From CAYFVR01 sp046541515 (GTDB lineage: Bacteria > Desulfobacterota > Desulfobacteria > Desulfobacterales > Desulfococcaceae): DNA of 27,259 nucleotides. Of the stretch, positions 1 through 5,348 are shown piece after piece. The stretch covers positions 1-27,259 of the forward strand of contig JBKHDD010000050.1 of the NCBI GenBank assembly GCA_046541515.1, written 5' to 3'. The notes beneath the pieces are model-generated. The model made no database searches, had not been told where the DNA came from, and saw nothing but the letters and a program-made list of their open reading frames with translations. Position numbers and translations under genes: made by a program. Position 1 is the stretch's first letter. Every line of letters starts with the position of its first letter.

Positions 1-130
1 TCAATCGCGGCCGCTTGTCGATCATGCCGTTGTGGACGCGGCGCGCGTCGTCGTAGGCCGAGTCCTCGGGCCGCACCAAGATTCCTCGCAGCGTTTCCTG
101 AAGTAATTCCGTGGAAAGATGTTGGTTCAT
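1..130 (-). CDS. FAD-linked oxidase, N-terminal fragment running off the left edge
   Basis: Only the first 43 codons are present; the gene continues past base 1. The start is the ATG at 130-128, preceded on the minus strand by a GGAGGG ribosome-binding site about 5 bases upstream. The residues RPEDSAYDDARRVHNGMID match the opening of FAD-linked oxidases of the BBE/GlcD type, where a conserved R-P-x-D-x-x-Y-D-x-A-R-x-V-x-N-x-M-I-D/N segment comes just before the FAD-binding PCMH domain. Such enzymes oxidise alcohols, sugars or hydroxy acids using covalently or tightly bound FAD. The substrate cannot be told from this fragment. The FAD-binding domain and any signal peptide or catalytic C-terminus lie outside the window or cannot be judged. 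The family call rests on this short motif alone. Confidence 0.72.
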   Translation of the reverse strand, partial: MNQHLSTELLQETLRGILVRPEDSAYDDARRVHNGMIDKRPRL

Positions 131-755
131 AAAAACCCCCTCCATCCCAAAAAAACGACGGCCCCTTGCCGGGGAATCGACGGCCCCTGGTCGGGTCAAC
201 GCCCAACGGGAACCCATCGTTTCGCCGAAAGGAATCTGTTATCCATCGCCTTTTTCGGGATTGCGCTTGAGAATGTCCGAACGGCCGGGCACCATGCGCG
301 GCGTCTCGCGAACCGCTCGGGAAGCGAAATGGATTGGAGGGCCAATGGAAACGGGCCGGGATGAATTCCTCGGCCCCGTTGCGGAGCCAGTGGAAACAGC
401 GGTCGGAAGATCACCGATGTGCCGGGAAGAGAGAAAATTCGAGGCGTTTCAAACGACGGTTTCTTTTCGGAAAAGCGAGGACTCCATTCGCCCCTCCGCT
501 TTCGCTCACTATTGGTATTGACGATTTTTTTCACAACCACTAATTATTTCAAAACTTTTTCATCAATGGACCGATTGTCAAGCGGGAGGGAATTTTGGCG
601 GGCGACAAGGAAGGAAAAGAATGGGACGAAGGGAGGCATAACGAGGTAGGTGGGGAATCGATTTTTCCGGGGGCGGTCGGCGCTCTGCCTTGCCCATGAA
701 TCTTGTCCGATGGGAAACCATCCAGCTGGATAGGCCAGCTGGATAGGATGGGTGA
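131..755. other. Intergenic stretch, no supported gene
   Basis: Several open frames overlap here on both strands, but none has a convincing ribosome-binding site, family motif or sensible composition. A TTGACA-like box read on the minus strand lies near 576-581, but no good -10 partner sits at the right distance. Two exact copies of a 13-base unit (ccagctggatagg) lie head to tail at 722-747, just before the terminator hairpin. Confidence 0.5.
722..747. repeat. Two head-to-tail copies of a 13-bp unit
   Basis: Bases 722-734 and 735-747 are identical (ccagctggatagg). Each unit contains the palindrome CAGCTG. The pair lies directly beyond the terminator of the PEP-CTERM gene. No function is evident. 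Confidence 0.8.
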
Positions 756-790
756 AAAAAGGGGATATCCAAAATGGATATCCCCTTTTT
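756..790 (-). terminator. Rho-independent terminator after the PEP-CTERM gene
   Basis: Bases 756-770 and 776-790 form a perfect 15-bp stem around a 5-base loop. The outer end is an A tract facing a T tract, so it can stop transcription from either side. It lies 20 bases beyond the stop codon of the minus-strand PEP-CTERM gene. Confidence 0.9.
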
Positions 791-810
791 GGGGGTGCGA
801 ATGTTCCCAA

Positions 811-1464
811 TTATTTTCTGGATCTACGGCGGTAAACAACAAGGCCAACAATGCCGCCGCCCAGGAGAAAAACGGTTCCGGGTTCGGGGACCGGGGCGGA
901 AGCCGGAAGGTTGCCTGCGGTGATGGTTACGCCTTCCATGCTTCCACTTCCACTAAGCTCGGTAAACATAATGGTTCCATCAAGGCTGAATCCCGTAACC
1001 GGATCGATGGAAATGTAACCGTAGTCCACTCCAAAGGGGTCGTTAGGATTACCCACAAGGTTTTCCCCGCCAAAAGAGACCTCCACGCCACGCTTCGCGT
1101 AAACCTCAAGCGTATTTCCCAGGTCCATGTTGGCGTAGGAGAGGTAAATACCCAAATCGGGCATTGCAAACTCGGCCTCGTTGTTCTGATTGATGGAATA
1201 ATTGAACGAGTAGGCTGTGTTTAATTCCCACCAATTGGGATCAAGAACATTGGCCTGATTGAATTGACCGGGGCCTTGGGTATTTTTTCCAAGACCAATC
1301 TCCCAGTCTTGGGCGCCGGGTTTTCCAGTCCTGAATTCGAGCCTTTCGTTCGGATTGTTGACATCCGCCTTCGTGAAATCAGGGTTCATTGGACCCGCAA
1401 AAGCCATTCCCATAGAACCGAGCATCAAAAAACCACCAACAAAAATTTTGAGCAACATTTTCAT
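811..1464 (-). CDS. PEP-CTERM sorting-domain exported protein
   Basis: 217 residues. An N-terminal signal peptide (about 1-23, hydrophobic core then AFA-G) targets it to the Sec pathway. The C-terminus carries the full PEP-CTERM signal: PVPEPG at 191-196, a hydrophobic helix at about 198-210, then the basic tail YRRRSRK. In this family exosortase (EpsH/XrtA type) cleaves near the PEP motif after export, and the proteins are linked to exopolysaccharide and the cell surface. The body (24-190) is rich in Asn, Gly and aromatic residues and looks like a secreted beta-sandwich; I do not recognise a named domain. The start is the ATG at 1464 with AAGGAG 9 bases upstream. It is a single-gene unit between a -24/-12 promoter and a strong hairpin terminator. 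No exosortase gene lies in the window. Confidence 0.93.
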   Translation of the reverse strand: MKMLLKIFVGGFLMLGSMGMAFAGPMNPDFTKADVNNPNERLEFRTGKPGAQDWEIGLGKNTQGPGQFNQANVLDPNWWELNTAYSFNYSINQNNEAEFAMPDLGIYLSYANMDLGNTLEVYAKRGVEVSFGGENLVGNPNDPFGVDYGYISIDPVTGFSLDGTIMFTELSGSGSMEGVTITAGNLPASAPVPEPGTVFLLGGGIVGLVVYRRRSRK

Positions 1465-1535
1465 TCATCCACTCCTTTCGAAAAATTGAATAACTCAAAC
1501 AATTGCATGGAGCAAGGAAACTTCTTTTCACAAGA

Positions 1536-1551
1536 AGCACATTGCGTGCCA
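1536..1551 (-). promoter_or_regulatory. Sigma-54 (-24/-12) promoter of the PEP-CTERM gene
   Basis: Read on the minus strand the site is TGGCACGCAATGTGCT. The RpoN consensus is TGGCACG-N4-TTGCW, so only one consensus position differs (G for the first T of the -12 box) and the GG/GC spacing is correct. Transcription would start near 1525, giving a leader of about 60 bases before the ATG at 1464. Sigma-54 control of PEP-CTERM genes through the PrsK/PrsR two-component pair is known in other bacteria, which fits. The activator and its upstream binding sites are not identified here. Confidence 0.72.
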
Positions 1552-2003
1552 AATACTTAAGCAATTGAAAATATATTGCTTTTTTTGATTGCCCTTCATG
1601 GCAAATGGATCAGGCAAGGCACAGTAAAAAATCTCGACTGCTCGTCCCTTGAAACGCTTAATTATCATCCCTCAAGAAAGAATCCAAATAAATTCAAAAA
1701 AAACAATTATTTGCAGCTTGACTGCAGCATAAAAATTCTGACAAGTTCCCAGCGTTGGAGGATTAATGGAAGGGGCGTTATTGGCCGGGAGGAGGCCAAC
1801 TTCCTGGCGGAGAGGATGGATCGTAAAGGGTGGGGAAGACAGAAAAGAAGGGGGTCGAAATACTTTACCGATATCGCCGTTTTTTCCGAAAGTCGATAAA
1901 AATTCCAACAGTAAAAAATGGGGAATAAACGCTATGCGCGGAAAAATTCCAAGCCAGAGGACGTGAAGAAGGAAAAAATCCCCCATTGGCTCGGGGAGTT
2001 GGA
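1552..2003. other. Intergenic stretch upstream of the PEP-CTERM gene
   Basis: A/T-rich, with no supported gene. A small inverted repeat (AAGCAAT at 1559-1565, ATTGCTT at 1575-1581, followed by a short T run) lies just upstream of the -24/-12 promoter. It could be a protein-binding site or a weak hairpin. Activator sites for the sigma-54 promoter would be expected in this stretch, but I cannot point to one. Confidence 0.4.
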
Positions 2004-2432
2004 TTATGGGGAAGGGGAAGGACTGTTATTCAGGTCAACCGGTCCAACCCGTTCAAGATGATCGGTTTGGAAGAAGGCCCTGCCATCCGCGAGAATATCC
2101 AGAACCAAGCGCTCACGCCCATTGGAATCCATCAAGGCCAGGTGACTTCTGCCGTCACCATGGACAATGATTTGAAAAAGGGGGTTATTTTTTTTGTCGC
2201 CCAAAATAAAAAGCGCGGGACTCCCTTCCCCTCCCCCCTGAAAGAGACCTCGCTGAACCCCTTCGCTGTCGACCAACTGAATCGACCGAGCGGTGAGGTG
2301 TTGGGTGTTGAAATGGCCCGACAACCGTTCCAATCGAAAAAAGAGGGCAAAAACAAGGCCCAGGATCGCCGACAAAAAAAGAACCAAGCAAACGCTTGAT
2401 TTTTTTTGGATAAAATTCAAAATACGATCCAT
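2004..2432 (-). CDS. Small membrane-anchored protein with repeated I-x-L-V-D-x-x-G-x-x-R motifs
   Basis: 142 residues. A single hydrophobic segment at about 14-33 follows a short basic N-terminus, so it is either anchored in the inner membrane with the rest in the periplasm or exported. The remaining part repeats a pattern of a hydrophobic strand, D-S/N-x-G-x-x-R, then another strand (SIQLVDSEGVQRGLF; HLALMDSNGRERLVL; a looser copy between them). This suggests a small repetitive beta structure. I recognise the pattern from uncharacterised bacterial proteins but know no function. The start at 2432 has only a weak purine-rich stretch (GAAGAGATGAAAG) upstream. It lies 97 bases downstream of the secreted-protein gene ending at 2529 and may be cotranscribed with it, unless the hairpin between them terminates. 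Confidence 0.7.
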   Translation of the reverse strand: MDRILNFIQKKSSVCLVLFLSAILGLVFALFFRLERLSGHFNTQHLTARSIQLVDSEGVQRGLFQGGGEGSPALFILGDKKNNPLFQIIVHGDGRSHLALMDSNGRERLVLDILADGRAFFQTDHLERVGPVDLNNSPSPSP

Positions 2433-2462
2433 TCCGGCACTTTCATCTCTTCAAATGGAAAC

Positions 2463-2494
2463 GCCTTCAGCCTCATTCGAACTTGGCTGAAGGC
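2463..2494 (-). terminator. Hairpin between two minus-strand genes, possible terminator or attenuator
   Basis: GCCTTCAGCC at 2463-2472 and GGCTGAAGGC at 2485-2494 form a perfect 10-bp stem with a 12-base loop. Read on the minus strand it is followed by GTTTCCATTTG, a poor T tract. It lies between the stop of the gene ending at 2529 and the start at 2432, so it may reduce read-through rather than fully stop it. Confidence 0.5.
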
Positions 2495-2528
2495 GCAAGT
2501 ATCCACTACGGGAAGGATTGTCTAACCA

Positions 2529-3122
2529 TCAGGTTCCAGAGGGGGGATCATCCAAGCAAGATCGACAGCGCCGTTTCGGATTGTAGGCTTCATAGTCTTG
2601 GTCTGCGCCCACTTCCAGGTCTTCTCCCAGATTCTCGGGGTTTACTTCCAGGCTTTCGTGGTTGAGCTGATAGAAGCGGTAAGCAATCCAATTGCCCTCT
2701 TTATACTTTTTCCGAAGGAGCAAATTTCCCTTGTTGGTCGCGATCAAGGTAAAGCTAAGATTGTTTTGGGGAGCCAATTCGAGGGTTGCACTTCCTTTGC
2801 TTTCGACATTTTTGAAAACATTGAGCGCCACGGTACTGTCCACCTTCCTCTGTTCATCACGGCCAGCGGTCTCAAAAACCGGTTGTCGCGGACCACCACC
2901 GTCTCGCGTATTGTGGACGGCAAACGTCGGCGCAACTCCGTTTTCGCCCTTAAAAATCAAGCCGCCGTTGCTGGTTGCGTCCCATCCCACATCCACCTTC
3001 AGGGAAGGATCTGATCCAATCGGAAAATTCGAACCTTGCAGGGCGATGGCGAAGGAGACCCCGCCGACCAAAATGGCCGCCGTAAATACCGCAGCCAAAC
3101 GCCATACTCTTTTCTGAAACAT
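2529..3122 (-). CDS. Riboswitch-controlled secreted protein, function unknown
   Basis: 197 residues starting MFQKRVWRLAAV. The ATG at 3122 is chosen because AAGGAG lies about 8 bases upstream and a signal peptide follows at once (about 1-28). The same frame is open further up to 3290, but that stretch is the riboswitch and its terminator. The mature protein has no Cys until its extreme C-terminus, where R-R-C-R-S-C-L occurs. It contains the patterns DVGWDATSNGGLIFKGENG and STVALNVFKNVESKG, which suggest a beta-rich extracytoplasmic domain. I know no named family. Expression should be gated by the upstream cyclic-dinucleotide riboswitch and driven by the promoter near 3372-3400. It shows no similarity by eye to the other riboswitch-controlled protein (start 5056). 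Confidence 0.85.
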   Translation of the reverse strand: MFQKRVWRLAAVFTAAILVGGVSFAIALQGSNFPIGSDPSLKVDVGWDATSNGGLIFKGENGVAPTFAVHNTRDGGGPRQPVFETAGRDEQRKVDSTVALNVFKNVESKGSATLELAPQNNLSFTLIATNKGNLLLRKKYKEGNWIAYRFYQLNHESLEVNPENLGEDLEVGADQDYEAYNPKRRCRSCLDDPPSGT

Positions 3123-3196
3123 AATCCTCTCCTTAGAAAAATGAATTAATGGAAAGAAACACATGGTACATACCTCGCCGCCCTCTATGAGCGGCG

Positions 3197-3230
3197 AAAA
3201 AAAAACCGGGCCGCCTATTTGGCAACCCGG
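3197..3230 (-). terminator. Rho-independent terminator overlapping the 3' half of riboswitch copy 1
   Basis: On the minus strand CCGGGTTGCC (3230-3221) pairs with GGCGGCCCGG (3215-3206) across the loop AAATA, with two G-U pairs, followed by nine T (3205-3197). The 5' arm is also the conserved CCGGGTTGCC end of the aptamer. Terminator and folded aptamer therefore compete for the same bases, so ligand binding would be expected to favour read-through (an ON switch). Confidence 0.87.
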
Positions 3231-3290
3231 CTGTCTGCGCAAGACCCGTGGCTTTCCGTCCCCGCCTCTCGACGGGTTTTGCTTTTTCAT
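3206..3290 (-). promoter_or_regulatory. Cyclic-di-GMP-I (GEMM) type riboswitch, copy 1
   Basis: Read on the minus strand from about 3285: AGCAAAACCC, a 6-bp stem CCCGTC-GAGA-GGCGGG with a GNRA tetraloop, then GACGGAAAGCCACGGGTC, a short loop, and GACAGCCGGGTTGCC. This is the layout and much of the consensus of GEMM-I aptamers, especially those of Geobacter-like bacteria (GACGCAAAGCCACGGGTCT...ACAGCCGGGTTGCC). Deviations are GACGGAAAGCC for GACGCAAAGCC and AGCAAAACCC where GGCAAACC is usual. The second deviation makes the ligand-selecting base (G20 in the V. cholerae Vc2 aptamer) hard to align, so cyclic-di-GMP versus 3',3'-cGAMP is open. A segment GGCC-TA-CCTA (3321-3312) upstream is complementary to TAGG-C-GGCC in the terminator arm and may be an antiterminator strand. 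Confidence 0.88.
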
Positions 3291-3371
3291 GAGAGTTTTT
3301 GAAACTCGATCTAGGTAGGCCGTCTAAAGCAAATTCCTCAGCAAGCCCACTCAAATGATTACTAAGCGTCT

Positions 3372-3400
3372 TACTTATAGGCAAAAGTTCTTCAAGTCAA
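3372..3400 (-). promoter_or_regulatory. Promoter for riboswitch copy 1 and its secreted-protein gene
   Basis: TTGACT (3400-3395), 17 bases, TAAGTA (3377-3372), then AGA. The same two boxes at the same spacing precede riboswitch copy 2 even though the spacer bases differ, so the boxes look conserved. The -35 is close to the vegetative consensus and the -10 is poor; an overlapping TATAAG at a 15-base spacing exists only in this copy. The leader before the aptamer would be about 80 bases. Confidence 0.55.
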
Positions 3401-3438
3401 CAATAGAAAAATGGTAGGGTTTTAATGGGAAGCTCCCA

Positions 3439-3529
3439 TTATCTTGTCGCCGAAGGCTTGAAAAAGCAAAATGATGCCTTTCGCTTTTTCAAGCCCCATT
3501 TCCTTCGCACAGCTTGCCTGGAAAGTTAC
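3439..3529 (-). pseudogene. Decayed 3' end of a PAS-LuxR regulator gene
   Basis: On the minus strand this stretch aligns base for base with the last ~90 bases of the intact LuxR gene (5441-5349) and ends at a TAA in the same place. The last codons read V-R-R-K-W-G-L-K-K-R-K-A-S-F against L-R-V-K-L-G-L-K-K-Q-K-I-S-L in the intact gene. Agreement drops upstream of about 3530, and no open frame for the rest of a regulator exists. It sits at the same distance from the promoter and riboswitch as the intact LuxR gene does in the other copy, so it is best read as what remains of a duplicated regulator. It also contains a 13-bp inverted repeat (3455-3467 with 3483-3495). Confidence 0.75.
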
Positions 3530-3555
3530 ATTTATGGGACTCTCAAAACAAAAGA

Positions 3556-3585
3556 GCTGGTGCGAAACCGAAGTTTCGCACCAGC
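3556..3585 (-). terminator. Rho-independent terminator after the gene ending at 3662
   Basis: A 13-bp perfect stem (3556-3568 with 3573-3585) with the loop TTCG on the minus strand, closed as C-UUCG-G, an unusually stable tetraloop. A T-rich tail (TCTTTTGTTTTG) follows on the minus strand, and CCTTTTT on the plus strand. It isolates the larger secreted-protein unit from the next promoter and riboswitch. Confidence 0.88.
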
Positions 3586-3661
3586 CCTTTTTGCCGTATT
3601 ATATCGGTCTACAGATTGAGCGTCGCGATAGCGGCGTCTCCATTTTGATCAATCCCGGAAA

Positions 3662-5056
3662 TCACATATACCCCGTTTTCCGAATCAAAAAAACATCGTT
3701 GGCCTTGATCAACCCCTCGCTGATCCCAAGAATCTTCCCTCGACAATCATTCACCGAGCCGATTACCTGGGCGTCTTTGATCCAGGGTTTTTGGAGAAAT
3801 TCAGAAACCTGCCAAAAAACCCCGATCGATGTGCCGGCCTCAACTGGACAGTTCGGAGATTTTCCCGGGCGGTATTCAAATCCGGACTCCGCGGTTGCCG
3901 TGCCGACAATTATTTTCCCGTCGGAACTGACGGCCTTGGCCTCGTAAGTCCAATGTTCCATGGGGGCCTGCCGGATGCCCCCGATGTTGGAAGTACGGTC
4001 ACCCGCACCTGTTTTCCTTGGATTCGCGACTTTCCCGTCGCGCTGAATCGCCCATGCGCCTGGCTTTCCATCCATGCGCTGCCCAACGGCAATCGCGGAG
4101 TAGTTGTCCAAAAACTTCGTGGAAAGGGGGAGGTCGAAGGAAGCGATATCCGCGGCGTGGGCGGCGGCGCCGGATTGCATAAAAAATGCTTTTTGGCGAT
4201 CTGGATCATCTCCCCATTTACCGCCACATTGATTGCCGCTGTAATCCTCGTCCATAAATTTTTGCGAAACGCCTCCGCCATCCAACAAAATCGGTTCATT
4301 TCCCAATCCACCCACATAAACTCCAAGGGAAAAAGCGCTGTAAAATTTTCGATATCCCTTCCGGCTATCACAGTAGAAAAGAAACTCTTCATAATCCCCG
4401 ACAAAAAAACCGGCGCCGAATTCATTTCCGGTATACTTCCCTGGGAAAGTCGGGAAATTCAAATCGATATTTCCGTTTTCCCGAAGGGCAACGGCATCGC
4501 CGTTTTTGGTTCCAAAATACTGATCGTAAGCCGATTGTCCAAACAATTCACCGACATCTTCCTTTCCCGTCGCCAAGTCAACAACACCCGCTTCATTCGT
4601 GCTTCCGGTCACCCCGGGCGCTCTCCACAAAACGGGATGAAAGTCGAATCTTCCGGGCTTTTTCCATTTGCCAACGATTTCGCTTTGGAACTCCTTAAAT
4701 TCGGCGTCTTTTCTATTCGGCAATGACGCGGAATTTGCTTTAAAATCATTCGCATCCAGGTTTGCCCGGAACCGTCCGGACCCTTTGGATTCTTGCCGCC
4801 ATATCCCGTTTTCATCGGGGCCGATCACCCAATATCGCCCTTCATTTCTGTTGCAATTCCGTCCCTTGGGATACAAATTACCCGCCACCGTCCTTCCATC
4901 GGGAGAAAAGCCCAAAGCTTCAAGCACTTGAGGCTCGCTATCTCCGCAAACACCTGGGCTCCCCAGGCTTTGGATGGTGATGGTCGAGGCCAAAACCGGG
5001 ACAGCAAGGAACAATGAAGCCAAAACAACAGGTATTAGCCAACCCTTTCTTGCCAT
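3662..5056 (-). CDS. Large riboswitch-controlled secreted protein with HAF-like repeats
   Basis: 464 residues from MARKGWLIPVVL. The ATG at 5056 follows a perfect AAGGAGG with 5 bases between and opens directly into a signal peptide (about 1-23, ending VLAS). Two clear copies of a short motif, ALGFSPDGRTVAGN near the N-terminus and AKAVSSDGKIIVGTA near the C-terminus, plus a looser YSAIAVGQRMDGKPGAWAI, resemble HAF repeats. Those are A-x-x-I/V-S-x-D-G-x-x-V-V-G units found in surface and extracellular proteins and thought to form blades of a beta structure. About six Cys residues, several as C-x(n)-C near DSEPQV, RNCNRN and SPNCPV, suggest disulphides outside the cytoplasm. It is a single-gene unit with its own promoter, riboswitch and terminator. 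No PEP-CTERM, LPXTG or autotransporter barrel is visible, so it is probably released or periplasmic. Confidence 0.87.
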   Translation of the reverse strand: MARKGWLIPVVLASLFLAVPVLASTITIQSLGSPGVCGDSEPQVLEALGFSPDGRTVAGNLYPKGRNCNRNEGRYWVIGPDENGIWRQESKGSGRFRANLDANDFKANSASLPNRKDAEFKEFQSEIVGKWKKPGRFDFHPVLWRAPGVTGSTNEAGVVDLATGKEDVGELFGQSAYDQYFGTKNGDAVALRENGNIDLNFPTFPGKYTGNEFGAGFFVGDYEEFLFYCDSRKGYRKFYSAFSLGVYVGGLGNEPILLDGGGVSQKFMDEDYSGNQCGGKWGDDPDRQKAFFMQSGAAAHAADIASFDLPLSTKFLDNYSAIAVGQRMDGKPGAWAIQRDGKVANPRKTGAGDRTSNIGGIRQAPMEHWTYEAKAVSSDGKIIVGTATAESGFEYRPGKSPNCPVEAGTSIGVFWQVSEFLQKPWIKDAQVIGSVNDCRGKILGISEGLIKANDVFLIRKTGYM

Positions 5057-5108
5057 ACCAACCTCCTTTTTGAATGATGGACAATGCGAATGCTGAGCGT
5101 TAGAGCCC

Positions 5109-5142
5109 AAAAAAAGCCGGGCCGCCTATTTGGCAACCCGGC
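5109..5142 (-). terminator. Rho-independent terminator overlapping the 3' half of riboswitch copy 2
   Basis: GCCGGGTTGCC (5142-5132) pairs with GGCGGCCCGGC (5126-5116) over a 5-base loop, followed by seven T (5115-5109). The arrangement is the same as in copy 1, with one extra G-C pair closing the stem base and a shorter T tract. Confidence 0.87.
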
Positions 5143-5197
5143 TGTCTGCGCAAGACCCGTGGCTTTCCGTCCCCGCCTCTCGACGGGTTTGGCTTTT
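5117..5197 (-). promoter_or_regulatory. Cyclic-di-GMP-I (GEMM) type riboswitch, copy 2
   Basis: From 5193 to 5117 the sequence equals riboswitch copy 1 at 76 of 77 positions; the only change is AGCCAAACCC for AGCAAAACCC, in the ligand-pocket strand. It keeps the GAGA-capped stem, GACGGAAAGCCACGGGTC and GACAGCCGGGTTGCC. It lies about 60 bases before the start of the 464-residue secreted protein, and its 3' part is the terminator arm. The outer flanks differ far more from copy 1 than the core does. Confidence 0.88.
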
Positions 5198-5282
5198 CCG
5201 TGATTTTTCTTGAGACGCATATTAGGTAAGCGGGCCAAATCAACATTCGAAATGGAGCCACCCGAATGTTTACTAAACATCT

Positions 5283-5311
5283 TACTTAAGAGAGGCGGCC
5301 TTACAAGTCAA
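5283..5311 (-). promoter_or_regulatory. Promoter for riboswitch copy 2 and the 464-residue secreted protein
   Basis: TTGACT (5311-5306), 17 bases, TAAGTA (5288-5283), then AGA. Both boxes and the spacing match copy 1. It lies 38 bases beyond the LuxR stop codon, so the secreted-protein gene has its own promoter and need not depend on read-through from the regulator gene. Confidence 0.55.
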
Positions 5312-5348
5312 TAATGGAAAAATGGTGAGAATATGGTGGGGAATGCCA

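Noticed and set aside
196..540. Minus-strand open frame of 114 codons upstream of the FAD oxidase
   Set aside because: No ribosome-binding site, no domain and composition unlike a protein; similar open frames occur on the other strand.
3123..3290. N-terminal extension of the 197-residue secreted protein up to 3290
   Set aside because: The extra codons come from the riboswitch and terminator; the ATG at 3122 has a better ribosome-binding site and opens a signal peptide.
3425..3619. Small plus-strand open frame of 64 codons
   Set aside because: It overlaps the LuxR relic and the terminator hairpin and has no ribosome-binding site.
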